Assembly: GCF_900232865.1 (NCBI RefSeq)
Contig: NZ_OCTS01000003.1
Span: forward strand, 1 to 64,000
Direction of reading: 5' to 3'
Length of the DNA: 64,000 bases
Source of the DNA: Corynebacterium dentalis
GTDB lineage: Bacteria; Actinomycetota; Actinomycetes; Mycobacteriales; Mycobacteriaceae
A program made the position numbers and the translations under genes. A model generated the notes under the pieces. The model was not told the origin of the DNA and did not search any database. It saw nothing but the letters and a program-made list of their open reading frames with translations. This document shows positions 46,289 through 55,199 of this stretch, piece by piece (position 1 is the stretch's first letter; every line of letters starts with the position of its first letter).

Positions 46289-47818
46289 TCACTGACCTGA
46301 TTCGAGAGAATCTTCAGACACTCGTGGCAACAAGATGCGGAAGCTCGTTCCTTCGCCTTCGGTGGAATGCACCGTGATGCTGCCGCCATGCTGTTCCACC
46401 AGGCCCTTCACGATGGACAGACCCAGCCCCGAGCCGCCGGAGGCGCGGGAGCGCGAGACATCTGGCCGGTAGAAACGATCAAACAGGTGTGGCAGATCCT
46501 TTTCCGGGATTCCGCGCCCGTTGTCGCTGACCTCCACGATCAAGCTGTTTGGTACCACGTCTGTATCGGTCCGCAGCACCACGGTGGTCTCTGCTTCCTC
46601 TCCCGCGTGGCGCATGGAGTTGGTCAGCAGGTTGCTGAGCACTTGGTGCAGGCGAGCGGAATCGCCGACCACCACCGGCACACTTCCCGATTGGTTGCGC
46701 ACGTTCACCACCCTGCCGGGGAAGGCTGCGCGCGTCGACTCTGCGGTTTCCAACGCCACCTCGAGCATGTCCACGCGATCACTGCGCATCGGCCTGCTCT
46801 CGTCCATGCGCACCAGCGCCAGCAAGTCTTCCACCAGCAGGCTCATGCGGCCGGCTTCTTCGGAAATCTTGCCCACCACCATGCCCGCATCGTCGGTCGC
46901 GCCGGAGGTGTAGAGCTCAGCGTATCCTCGCACGGAGGTCAGTGGGGTGCGCAGTTCGTGGGAGGCGTCCCCGATGAATCGGCGCATGGAGGCCTCAGAT
47001 TTGCGGGCTTGTCTTTCCGACGCCGCCACTGTCACAAATGCTCCTTGAATCTGCTGCAACATGCGGTTCAGCGCTTCAGAGAGCCTGCCCACTTCCGTGC
47101 GTGGCGAACCCTCAGGAACGCGCTGCCCCAGCTGCCCGCGGGAGATCAATGACGCCGTGTATTCCACTTCATTCAACGGCTTGAGCGCGCGTCGCACGAT
47201 GTACATGCTCAGCGCCATGACGCCTGCCAGCAGAGCGATTCCCAGCATCAGCTGGAAGAACACGAGCCGCGCCACGGTGTGCTCCACATCTGCCAGTGGG
47301 AGCGCCACGATAGTTACGGTACCGTCTGAGTTTTGCACGCTGGCCGCCCGCCACGATGACAAATCCGCTGATCCTGCCCGCGCCGGAACGGTTCTCGGTT
47401 GCCCGGGCTGTGTCAGCGAGGAGACCTCTGGAAGGGAATCCAATACAGAGTTAAAGGATTCCACCGAGTAATCGCCGTCTACCACCCGTACGTAGAACTC
47501 ACTGGGAGGCCGCTTGGGGCCGTCGTCGCCGGGGACGGACGTCTGCTGTTGTGGCTGTTGCGTCCCGGAATCGATGGTCTGGTGCGCCCACGTGTTGGTC
47601 GCATTAGTCAGCTGATCATCAATCTGCTGCACCATCACGTTTTGCAGGGTGGTTGTCACAGCCACGCCAAAGACAGTGAGGCCGAGCGCTGTCAGCAGTC
47701 CAATCACCATCACCAGCGACACGCGCAATGGCATGCGGCTCAGGATGTGCCGCGAGAACTTTCTCTTAGGACGCTCCTGCGTATCGGGACGTTCCTGTTC
47801 AGGGTTAGGAGAAAACAC
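46289..47818 (-). CDS. phoS: Phosphate-starvation sensor histidine kinase
   Basis: 509 residues. First membrane segment about 33-55, an outer sensor part to about 185, second membrane segment about 186-208, HAMP linker (about 210-262), HisKA with phospho-acceptor His287 in DASHELRTPL, and HATPase with N-box LLTNSMRHAG, G1 DNGRGIPEKD and G2 GGSGLGLSIVKG. Behind phoR by 28 bases. Pairing with the PhoP-like regulator and the pst operon here supports PhoS. Signal sensed not visible. Convergent with the lipase. Confidence 0.85.
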   Translation of the reverse strand: MFSPNPEQERPDTQERPKRKFSRHILSRMPLRVSLVMVIGLLTALGLTVFGVAVTTTLQNVMVQQIDDQLTNATNTWAHQTIDSGTQQPQQQTSVPGDDGPKRPPSEFYVRVVDGDYSVESFNSVLDSLPEVSSLTQPGQPRTVPARAGSADLSSWRAASVQNSDGTVTIVALPLADVEHTVARLVFFQLMLGIALLAGVMALSMYIVRRALKPLNEVEYTASLISRGQLGQRVPEGSPRTEVGRLSEALNRMLQQIQGAFVTVAASERQARKSEASMRRFIGDASHELRTPLTSVRGYAELYTSGATDDAGMVVGKISEEAGRMSLLVEDLLALVRMDESRPMRSDRVDMLEVALETAESTRAAFPGRVVNVRNQSGSVPVVVGDSARLHQVLSNLLTNSMRHAGEEAETTVVLRTDTDVVPNSLIVEVSDNGRGIPEKDLPHLFDRFYRPDVSRSRASGGSGLGLSIVKGLVEQHGGSITVHSTEGEGTSFRILLPRVSEDSLESGQ

Positions 47819-47846
47819 AGTGAATTATGTCCGAGTAGATCCTGGC

Positions 47847-48554
47847 TTAAGCCCGGGGCTTACGCAGCACGTAGCCCACGCCTCGGACAGTGTGGATGAG
47901 GCGAGGCTCGTCCGTATCGATCTTGCGTCGAAGATAGGAAACATAGCTCTCTACGACGTTGCCGTCTCCACCGAAATCGTAGTTCCACACGTGATCGAGG
48001 ATCTTGGACTTGCTGAGCACAACCTCCGCGTTCACCATCAGATAGCGCAGCAGCTTGAACTCGGTGGGGGAAAGATCGATGATCTCGCCGGCCTTGGTGA
48101 CTTCGTGCATGTCGTCATCGAGGGAGAGATCCTCGTAGGTGATGACGCTGGACTCCACTTCTTCCTCGGGAGTCACGCGGCGCAGGATGACGCGCAGGCG
48201 GGTGATGACCTCTTCGAGGGAGAAGGGCTTGGTGACGTAGTCATCCGCACCGATGGTCAGTCCGTGGATGCGATCTTCCACGCCATCCTTGGCCGTAAGG
48301 AAGAGCACGGGAGCCTCGTGGCCTTGGGCACGAAGCTTGCTGAGGAGGGTGAACCCGTCCATGCCCGGCATCATGACGTCCAGAATGAATGCATCTGGCT
48401 GGTACGCCTTGGCCAGCTCGAGGGCATCTGCCCCGTTGTCTGCGGTCTCGACGTCGAAGCCTTGGAACTTGAGGCTGACCTTGATGAGGTCTGAAATATT
48501 GGCTTCGTCGTCAACGACGAGCACCTTGACTGGCTGAGTATTGGGCGTTGTCAT
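47847..48554 (-). CDS. phoR: Response regulator (PhoR, PhoP-like)
   Basis: 235 residues from ATG 48554; the frame runs on to 49349, antisense to ldt, which is spurious. Receiver domain with phosphorylated Asp59 in ILDVMMPGMDG and Lys109 in YVTKPFSLEE; OmpR winged helix with LSPTEFKLLRYL, SKILDHVWNYDFGG and SYVSYLRRKIDT. Residue pattern is close to mycobacterial PhoP. In C. glutamicum the pair PhoS-PhoR switches on pstSCAB. The 159 bases up to the divergent ldt hold both promoters. Confidence 0.87.
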   Translation of the reverse strand: MTTPNTQPVKVLVVDDEANISDLIKVSLKFQGFDVETADNGADALELAKAYQPDAFILDVMMPGMDGFTLLSKLRAQGHEAPVLFLTAKDGVEDRIHGLTIGADDYVTKPFSLEEVITRLRVILRRVTPEEEVESSVITYEDLSLDDDMHEVTKAGEIIDLSPTEFKLLRYLMVNAEVVLSKSKILDHVWNYDFGGDGNVVESYVSYLRRKIDTDEPRLIHTVRGVGYVLRKPRA

Positions 48555-48713
48555 GATGTCATTGTGACTCACCCCAGTCCGGTTTGTCTGAATGGTCACT
48601 GTACGTTTCCTGTGAGAGATGGACCGGATAGTTTTCATAACGTTTTGATAAACTTCATGCGCGTCTCTCCTAAAGAATTCGCACTGTTTAACCAGCAGGC
48701 ATACAGTATTCGC

Positions 48714-49457
48714 ATGAGCAATTACATCGGCACCCACCGTCGTCCTAGCCGTACCGGTCGACGTGCAGCCTCTTTCGGCATCGCCTTCCTCGCAGCTTCC
48801 AGCCTCGGCAGTGGAGTTGCTTCCGCACAGCCCGCACTTCCCACCATCCCCGGAACGTCTCCGCAGGAGCTGAACCAGGCTCGCGAGAACTTCAACAACG
48901 GCGTGCTTGGTGTGCGTGACGGAGCAATCCGCGATACTAACAACCTCCCCGATGAAGCTCGCGTTCCTGTGCAGCAGGGCATCGATGACACCACGAACTT
49001 CGTGGCCCCCGGTGCGCTGCAGAAGCGCGAGGATGCACGCATTGCCGCACAGCAGAAGGCCGATGCTGCTCGTGCGGCCGCCGCAGCTGCTGCCCGCGCT
49101 CGGGCGAACAACCCTTGCCCTCCGTCCGCTCGTGCATGTGTGGACTTGGCCAACAACCGCACCTGGCTGCAGAACAACGGCAAGATCACCTACGGTCCGG
49201 TGACCATGTCCCATGGCAAGCCGGGTCAGGAAACCCCTCGTGGCAACTTCACCGTGCAGTACAAGGTGCGCGATGAGGTCTCCCGCGAGTTCAACAACGC
49301 GCCAATGCCTTTCGCCACCTACTTCACCAACCGTGGCCACGCGTTCCACCAGGGAACCACCAACACTCAGTCCGCTGGCTGCGTGCGCATGAACCGCGCT
49401 GACGCCGAGTTCTACTTCAACAACCTGAACCCAGGCGACCGCGTTTTCATCTGGTAG
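48714..49457 (+). CDS. L,D-transpeptidase (YkuD), secreted
   Basis: Makes 3-3 cross-links in peptidoglycan or links proteins to it. 247 residues from ATG 48714. Signal peptide to about SASAQ, then an Asn/Arg-rich linker with an Ala-rich helix (about 104-128). Catalytic domain holds His212 (AFHQG) and Cys223 (SAGCVRM). Cys pair in PCPPSARACVDL may form a disulfide. TACAGT six bases before the ATG fits a leaderless transcript. Faces phoR. Confidence 0.88.
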   Translation: MSNYIGTHRRPSRTGRRAASFGIAFLAASSLGSGVASAQPALPTIPGTSPQELNQARENFNNGVLGVRDGAIRDTNNLPDEARVPVQQGIDDTTNFVAPGALQKREDARIAAQQKADAARAAAAAAARARANNPCPPSARACVDLANNRTWLQNNGKITYGPVTMSHGKPGQETPRGNFTVQYKVRDEVSREFNNAPMPFATYFTNRGHAFHQGTTNTQSAGCVRMNRADAEFYFNNLNPGDRVFIW

Positions 49458-49506
49458 TTTCTTCTGCCACCCCGGGCTTTAGTGGGCGGCTGTTAGTCTG
49501 GATTTC

Positions 49507-50028
49507 ATGACTACCAGCCACAACACTTCCAAGCTCCCCTCCTCGATCTCCTTCCGCCCTGCGCGGGAAGCGGATCGAGGTTTTTTGTTGGAGATGTTCC
49601 GCGAGGCGGACACGTGGGGTGAGGACAAGGATGTCTCGGACTCGTATGCGCAGGACGTTGTTCTTTATGTCGACGCCTGGGACGAGAATCAAGGAGGCGT
49701 CATCCTAGAGGAAAACGGTGAGCCAATCGGCGCGTCCTGGCTACTCAACAAGACCGACGATGAGCATGCCGCCGGCTTTGTCTCTGCAGACATCCCCGAA
49801 CTGGCCATTGCGCTAGCCAAGGGCAAAACTGGCGGCGGTCTCGGCGGAAAGCTGCTGATGGCGGCCGTGGAAGTGGCTCGAGATAAGGGCAAGCCCGGTG
49901 TGAGCCTCGCGGTGGACTTGGGCAATGATCGCGCGTTCCACGTGTACGAGAAGCTGGGCTTTGAGGATCGCGGGCTCAACGACGACGAGACGTGCCACGT
50001 GATGCTCTACGACTTCGCGAAGCACTGA
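49507..50028 (+). CDS. GNAT N-acetyltransferase
   Basis: 173 residues, one GNAT domain: N-terminal RPAREADRGFLLEMFREAD, the acetyl-CoA loop GGGLGGKLL, and DRAFHVYEKLGFEDRG. TAGTCT seven bases before the ATG. Single gene between ldt and tRNA-Thr; substrate unknown. Confidence 0.82.
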   Translation: MTTSHNTSKLPSSISFRPAREADRGFLLEMFREADTWGEDKDVSDSYAQDVVLYVDAWDENQGGVILEENGEPIGASWLLNKTDDEHAAGFVSADIPELAIALAKGKTGGGLGGKLLMAAVEVARDKGKPGVSLAVDLGNDRAFHVYEKLGFEDRGLNDDETCHVMLYDFAKH

Positions 50029-50063
50029 GCTGAAACAACTAGCCTCAGATAAACACACAAGAA

Positions 50064-50093
50064 CCCCAGGCAGAAACTATGTTCTACCTGGGG
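50064..50093. terminator. Terminator between GNAT gene and tRNA-Thr
   Basis: CCCCAGG (50064-50070) and CCTGGGG (50087-50093) with an inner AGAA/TTCT pair, T4 on one side and AAGAA on the other. Works for both directions. Confidence 0.8.
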
Positions 50094-50099
50094 CTTTTG

Positions 50100-50172
50100 A
50101 GCTGGAGACGAGACTCGAACTCGCAACCTACGCATTACAAGTGCGTTGCGCTGCCAATTGCGCCACTCCAGC
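50100..50172 (-). tRNA. tRNA-Thr (TGT)
   Basis: 73-base cloverleaf on the minus strand: GCTGGAG/CTCCAGC acceptor, anticodon loop CTTGTAA (TGT), T-arm GCGAG TTCGAGT CTCGT, discriminator T. Confidence 0.95.
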
Positions 50173-50274
50173 GTCACCCGTGCACTTTTAACGTGCTTAG
50201 GCAGTCCAAAGATTAGCAGTGTGTGCGGGGCTTCCACCAATTCGCCCGCCCCCTATTCTCGTGTCTCGTCCAAC

Positions 50275-51906
50275 ATGTACGGTAAGGGCGTGGTTAGCAA
50301 GATCAAGGATGTAGTCCGCAAGGGTGCGGACCTCATGTTCTCCGGTAATAGGGCGACGATCGACGCCATACGCATGGCGCCGCCCCCTTCTCCCTTGGCC
50401 CCTATCGATTTCACCGATACCGCCAAGATTCACGCGGTGATGGACTTGGCCGCCCGCATTGGCGACCTGCTATTGGCGGCGGGCACTGGCAATTCGGATG
50501 CCAAAGCCCAGATCAAGGGCATTACCGCCGCGTACGGTCTGCACTACGTTCACGTGGACATCACGCTGAACACCATCACGATCTACGCCTACTATGACCA
50601 GTCCAAGAATCCCGCGTCCACGTTCCGCGTGGTGCACAGCCTAACCACGGACTTCTCTCGGCTCACCGAGGTGGATCGGCTCGTCCGTTCCATCGTTCGC
50701 GGTGGTGTGCAGTTGGAAGAAGCGCAAAAGATTCTCTTCGAGATCGAGGTCTCCCCGCTTCCCTACCGCAACCGTTACGCCTTGGGCGCGTGGGGATTCT
50801 TCGCTGGTGCTGTTGCACTGTTGCTGGGCGGTGGATGGGCCGTAGCTGTCGTGGCCACGTTCACCACCATTTTCACGGTGTTCGTCAACGCATGGCTGGC
50901 GTCGAAGTCTCTGCCGGTGTTCTTCCAGAACTTCATCGGTGGCTTCATCGCGGTGATTCCTGCTGGCGTGGCCTATCGCCTTGCGGACCAAATTGGCGTG
51001 TACTTGCCGCCTTCGCTGGTGGTCGCCTCCTGCATCGTTGCCTTGCTGGCAGGTTTGACTCTGGTCCAGGCCCTGCAAGACGGCGTGACCGGTGCCCCCG
51101 TGACGTCTTCCGCCAGGTTCTTTGAAACTTTGCTGCATACGGGAGGCATTATCGCCGGTATCGGTACCGGTATCCAAGTGTCCACGGCCTTCGGTTTCTC
51201 CCTTCCACCACTGGATACTTCGCAAACTGTCGGCGCCTTCGGCACCACCACCGTTCAGATCCTCGCCGGTGCCGCGGCCACGGCGTTTTTCTGTGTGGCG
51301 TGTTTTACCGAGCGTCAAGCCACAATCGTCGCCTCAGCCGCTGCACTGATCGCCAGCTTTTTCTACTACCTGTTCATCGACAGTTGGGAACTCACCAGCG
51401 TTGCCGCCGGTGGAATCGCGGCGATTAGCGTGGGCTTTGCCGGTGGTGTGTTGTCCCGTCGTTTCATGATTCCGCCGCAAATCACCGCCGCCGCGGGCAT
51501 CACCCCGTTCCTCCCCGGTCTGGCTCTCTACCGCGGCATGAGCTCGATCCTCAATGATCAGTTCGTGGTTGGTATCTCCAACCTCGCCATCGCGCTGGCA
51601 ACCGCCACGGCATTGGCCGCCGGTGTAGTTCTGGGTGAGTGGACGGCGCGCCGTATCCGTCGCCCTAATCTGCCTCGGATGCGCGAGATCGCCATTACTC
51701 CACGCATGACCAAATCTGGCCGCGTGCGCCAACCACTGCACTGGCGTAAGCGCCAGGAAAAGGGCTCGCAGTCACTGTGGCAGCTGGACGCCCAGGTCGC
51801 CGAACGTGAAGCTCCACTATTGGAGGACTCGGCAGATGAGGACTCCGAAGCGGAAGGGGCAGAGTATGGCGTCGGCGGAAAAAAGAACGCCGACCCGCTA
51901 GAGTAG
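50275..51906 (+). CDS. thrE: Threonine/serine exporter ThrE
   Basis: 543 residues from ATG 50275; a GTG at 50290 with TACGGT six bases upstream is a good alternative start. N-terminal cytosolic domain holds the family signature PPPSPLAPIDF and AARIGDLLLAAG with the YGLHYVHVDITLNTITI stretch (about 40-130). About ten membrane helices follow (after residue 180), with the conserved FFQNFIGGFIAVIPAG and GGVLSRRFMIPPQI. The last 70 residues are charged and Glu-rich. Exports threonine and serine with the proton force in C. glutamicum. Single gene. Confidence 0.9.
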   Translation: MYGKGVVSKIKDVVRKGADLMFSGNRATIDAIRMAPPPSPLAPIDFTDTAKIHAVMDLAARIGDLLLAAGTGNSDAKAQIKGITAAYGLHYVHVDITLNTITIYAYYDQSKNPASTFRVVHSLTTDFSRLTEVDRLVRSIVRGGVQLEEAQKILFEIEVSPLPYRNRYALGAWGFFAGAVALLLGGGWAVAVVATFTTIFTVFVNAWLASKSLPVFFQNFIGGFIAVIPAGVAYRLADQIGVYLPPSLVVASCIVALLAGLTLVQALQDGVTGAPVTSSARFFETLLHTGGIIAGIGTGIQVSTAFGFSLPPLDTSQTVGAFGTTTVQILAGAAATAFFCVACFTERQATIVASAAALIASFFYYLFIDSWELTSVAAGGIAAISVGFAGGVLSRRFMIPPQITAAAGITPFLPGLALYRGMSSILNDQFVVGISNLAIALATATALAAGVVLGEWTARRIRRPNLPRMREIAITPRMTKSGRVRQPLHWRKRQEKGSQSLWQLDAQVAEREAPLLEDSADEDSEAEGAEYGVGGKKNADPLE

Positions 51907-51956
51907 GATGGTTAGCAAGACCAGCAAGTAGAACCACAGAAACAAGGGGATGACAC

Positions 51957-52301
51957 GTGCCGCCGAAGGTCACCGATAACCGCACCGCCAACACCGAATC
52001 ACTGCACGCGGTGGAGGCGGAGACTGCAGAGGCCGCTCAGCGAATCGTCGCCACGTACTCGGAAGACTTCCTCGATGCTGTCACCCTCATGTCCATGCTG
52101 GGTGTGGAGCCAGAAGGTCTAATCCACCGCAAGGTCGTCGCGGACTTGGCCGCCGAAGAGGAAGAGGCCAAGAAGACCACCCGCAAGACCACCAAGAAGG
52201 CAGCGAAAAAGGCTGCCAAGAAGACGGCGAAGAAGGCAACTAAAAAGGTCACCGCGAAGAAGTCCACCGCCAAGAAAACCACCAAGAAGGCGGCGAAGTA
52301 A
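51957..52301 (+). CDS. Small protein with histone-H1-like lysine tail
   Basis: 114 residues from GTG 51957 (AAGGGG eight bases upstream). Residues 1-70 form an unknown helical domain (AQRIVATYSEDFLDAVTLMSMLGVEPEGL). The last 40 are nearly all Lys, Ala and Thr in KKAAKK/KKTAKK units, like the tails of mycobacterial HupB or histone H1. Such tails bind DNA. The upstream domain is not HU-like by eye. Placed 50 bases after thrE and just before otsA; its role is unknown. Confidence 0.72.
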   Translation: MPPKVTDNRTANTESLHAVEAETAEAAQRIVATYSEDFLDAVTLMSMLGVEPEGLIHRKVVADLAAEEEEAKKTTRKTTKKAAKKAAKKTAKKATKKVTAKKSTAKKTTKKAAK

Positions 52302-52326
52302 GCCGCAGATAGGCACGCGCTGCACC

Positions 52327-53841
52327 GTGACTGATCAGCCAGAATCCACTGACCACGCGTCCGCACCCGGCGCTGCCGATTTTGTTGTGGTGGCCAACCG
52401 GTTGGCAGTGGATCGCGCGAAAGATCCCAAGACCGGAGAACAGTCCTGGACGCCGTCGCCCGGAGGGCTGGTCACCGCGCTACGCCCGGTACTGCGAGCC
52501 AACGACGGCGCGTGGATCGGCTGGCCCGGCACCACCGACCGCGTGGAAGATTCGGACATGCCCACGGTGGAAGAGGCAGGCGGTCTGCGCGCCATCCCCG
52601 TCAACCTCACCGCTAAAGATTTTGAGCAGTACTACGAGGGCTTTTCTAACGCCACACTCTGGCCGCTGTACCACGACCTGATCGTCCCGCCCCGCTTCGA
52701 TCGTGACTGGTGGGAGTGCTACCAAGAGGTCAACCAGCGCTTCGCCGACCAAGCCGCGCGCACCGCTGCCCAAGATGCCACGGTGTGGGTGCAGGACTAC
52801 CAGCTGCACTTGGTTCCGCAGCTGCTCCGCGACCAGCGTTCCGATGTGTGCGTGGGCTTCTTCCTGCACATTCCTTTCCCCAACCCGGAGCTTTTCCGCC
52901 AACTGCCGTGGCGCGACGAGCTACTCAAGGGCACGCTGGGCGCGGATGTCATCGGTTTCCATACGCAGGACAGCGCACGCAACTTCCTCGATACGCTGCG
53001 CGCGCTCGGCCACGAGGTCTCCACCGACGACGATGCCGATGCCGCTGAGTTCTTCCACGGCGCGCGGATGCCGGAGGATGGCTGCATCGTGGGGCGAGTC
53101 GCCCTCGAGGATGGCCGCACCGCGAAGATCGGGGTATTCCCCATCTCCATCGATTCCGCACAGGTTCAGCAGCAGTCCATGGCCGCAGAGACGTTGGCTG
53201 CGACCACCCAGCTACGCGCTCAACTGGGCTCGCCGAAGTACCTGCTGACTGGCGTGGATCGTTTGGACTACACCAAGGGCATCCTGCACCGATTGCTGGC
53301 CGTGGAATCCCTGCTGGATTCCGGCCAGCTGGATCCGGAAGACATCGTGATGGTGCAGGTGGCTACCCCTTCTCGCGAGCGTCTGGATGACTACCGCAAG
53401 GCGCGCGAAGAGGTGGAGAAGGTGGTCTCCCGCATCAACGGAAACTACGGCCAGCTGGGCCGTCCGCTGGTGCACTACATCCACCACGGCCTACCGTTTG
53501 CGCAGATCGTGGGTTTGTATGCCGCCACGGATATCATGCTGGTCACCGCCATCAAGGACGGAATGAACTTGGTGGCCAAGGAGTACGTGGCCAGCCATGC
53601 GGATGGTAGCGGCGCGCTGGTGCTCAGCGAGTTCACGGGTGCGGCCACGCAGCTCACACAGGCCTATCTGTGTAATCCTCACGATAATCAGTCCATTTGC
53701 GATGCGATTGTCCGCGCGATGGAGGAGCCCAATGAGACTCGCCGCGAGCGCATGAAGGCCATGTGGGAGCACGTGGAGGTCAATGACGTGAACCATTGGG
53801 CCAATACCTTCCTGCACCAGTTAAAGGAGGCACGTCAGTGA
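52327..53841 (+). CDS. otsA: Trehalose-6-phosphate synthase
   Basis: Joins UDP-glucose and glucose-6-phosphate. 504 residues, GT20 fold. Visible: FVVVANRLAVDR at the start, GGLVTALRPVL, VQDYQLHLVPQLL, DRLDYTKGI, and KDGMNLVAKEYVAS. GTG start. Its stop codon overlaps the GTG of the lipoprotein gene. Trehalose is needed for corynebacterial mycolate export and stress. Confidence 0.95.
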   Translation: MTDQPESTDHASAPGAADFVVVANRLAVDRAKDPKTGEQSWTPSPGGLVTALRPVLRANDGAWIGWPGTTDRVEDSDMPTVEEAGGLRAIPVNLTAKDFEQYYEGFSNATLWPLYHDLIVPPRFDRDWWECYQEVNQRFADQAARTAAQDATVWVQDYQLHLVPQLLRDQRSDVCVGFFLHIPFPNPELFRQLPWRDELLKGTLGADVIGFHTQDSARNFLDTLRALGHEVSTDDDADAAEFFHGARMPEDGCIVGRVALEDGRTAKIGVFPISIDSAQVQQQSMAAETLAATTQLRAQLGSPKYLLTGVDRLDYTKGILHRLLAVESLLDSGQLDPEDIVMVQVATPSRERLDDYRKAREEVEKVVSRINGNYGQLGRPLVHYIHHGLPFAQIVGLYAATDIMLVTAIKDGMNLVAKEYVASHADGSGALVLSEFTGAATQLTQAYLCNPHDNQSICDAIVRAMEEPNETRRERMKAMWEHVEVNDVNHWANTFLHQLKEARQ

Positions 53842-54329
53842 CAGTCCTGGGTACCCGGAGGTTTCGCGGAGCGAGCGCAGTGGGCTTGCTCGCCGTGAGT
53901 GCATTGGGTCTTTCTGCCTGCGGCACTGACGAGGCACCGTTGGGTTCCACGCAGTGGCAAGTCACCTCTGTGTTCGACGCAAGCAACCGGCCGCACCAAC
54001 TCGCCGAATCTTTGCAGGGCCGTTCTTTCCTAGTTTTCGGTGAAGATTCCTTCACGGGGGCAAGCGGCTGCATTTCGCTGAGCGGGGACCTGCAGTGGAA
54101 CGAGGACGCCTCCGAGATGTCCATTGGTGAGGTGCACTCCGAAGAGTTCGGCGATGCTCGGTGCGTGCCGGGTGACGAGGACGTGGCGGATCGCCTCAGC
54201 TCGGTTCTGCGCGATGGCACCCTACACGTGTCTCGCCCCTCGGACACTTCCCTGCGGTTGCAGCGCGTGGATCCTGATTCACCGCAGTGGCAGGCCACCG
54301 GTTCCGTAGAATTCATCAGCGGCGCGTAA
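53838..54329 (+). CDS. Putative lipoprotein between otsA and otsB (META-like)
   Basis: 163 residues from GTG 53838 with an excellent AAAGGAGG, overlapping the otsA stop by 4 bp. Signal peptide with lipobox LSAC. The rest resembles a META/HslJ-type barrel: STQWQVTSVFD, SFLVFGEDSFTGASGC. Same position between otsA and otsB in C. glutamicum. Probable envelope protein linked to trehalose metabolism; no known activity. Confidence 0.7.
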   Translation: MTVLGTRRFRGASAVGLLAVSALGLSACGTDEAPLGSTQWQVTSVFDASNRPHQLAESLQGRSFLVFGEDSFTGASGCISLSGDLQWNEDASEMSIGEVHSEEFGDARCVPGDEDVADRLSSVLRDGTLHVSRPSDTSLRLQRVDPDSPQWQATGSVEFISGA

Positions 54330-54386
54330 AGTTCACCGCGCTGTTGCCTCACCACACCATTTTCATCTGTGAAGGAGCACGTGACT

Positions 54387-55187
54387 GTGCTATCTGCTGC
54401 TGACGTTTCTTATCTCGCCGAGGTTCCAGAGTTGCTGGTCGCCATGGATTTCGATGGCACCTTGTCACCTTTTTCTGTGGACCCGTTTAACTGCCGTGCG
54501 GTGCCCGGCGCGATGGATGCGTTGCATACCCTGGCTGGTTTGCCGGGTACGTCGGTGATGGTCATTTCGGGGCGAAACATCGAGTTGCTTTCCGCTGTCA
54601 CGGAGCTGGATGCAAGCAGGAGCGCGCAGGCTGCCCGGGGTGGCGATGGCATCATCCGCATGGTGGGCAGCCACGGCGCTGAACCTGCGGATAAACCTTT
54701 GGTCAAGCTCAGCGATCCGCAGCGGGAGCTGCTCAGCCAGTTGGCGTTGTTCGCTGAGCAGCAGGCGCAGCGGGATCCGGGCATGTGGGTGGAGCGCAAG
54801 CCGGTTGCTGTCGGTCTGCACACTCGCGGGGCCAAGGATCGCTTTGTGGCGGTGACTGCGGCGCAGGAGTATCAGGATTTCGCCCTGGATTGTGAGGGGG
54901 CGAAGGTCACGGTGGGCAAGGACATCGTGGAGGTATCGGTGGTCTCTGCAACGAAGGGCGGCTACGTCTCCGAGTTTGTGGCGCAGGCAAACCCAGGCAT
55001 CGATGCAGTGGTTTTCGCTGGTGATGACACCACCGACGAGACCGTGATGAACATCCTGCGCCCTGGCCAGGACATCGGCATCAAGGTCGGCGAGGGCGAG
55101 TCCGCAGCTACCCGCCGACTGCCAGATCCAGAGGCCGTCCGCGATTTCCTGCAACAGCTGGCGCAGGCCCGCGCCGCTCGCGGCTAG
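54387..55187 (+). CDS. otsB: Trehalose-6-phosphate phosphatase
   Basis: Removes phosphate from trehalose-6-phosphate. 266 residues from GTG 54387, which has AAGGAG nine bases upstream; GTGs at 54369 and 54381 are less well placed. HAD motifs: AMDFDGTLSPF with the nucleophile Asp, VMVISGRNI, VAVGLHTRGAKDRF, and VFAGDDTTDET. Follows the otsA-lipoprotein pair; the end faces ipsA. Confidence 0.95.
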   Translation: MLSAADVSYLAEVPELLVAMDFDGTLSPFSVDPFNCRAVPGAMDALHTLAGLPGTSVMVISGRNIELLSAVTELDASRSAQAARGGDGIIRMVGSHGAEPADKPLVKLSDPQRELLSQLALFAEQQAQRDPGMWVERKPVAVGLHTRGAKDRFVAVTAAQEYQDFALDCEGAKVTVGKDIVEVSVVSATKGGYVSEFVAQANPGIDAVVFAGDDTTDETVMNILRPGQDIGIKVGEGESAATRRLPDPEAVRDFLQQLAQARAARG

Positions 55188-55199
55188 ATTGGCGCGAAG

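Noticed and set aside
48555..49349. N-terminal extension of phoR
   Set aside because: The receiver domain starts at ATG 48554; the extension is antisense to ldt.
52150..52301. Repeats resembling a CRISPR or tandem array
   Set aside because: Repetition is codon-level (Lys/Ala/Thr) in the tail of a gene; no spacers.
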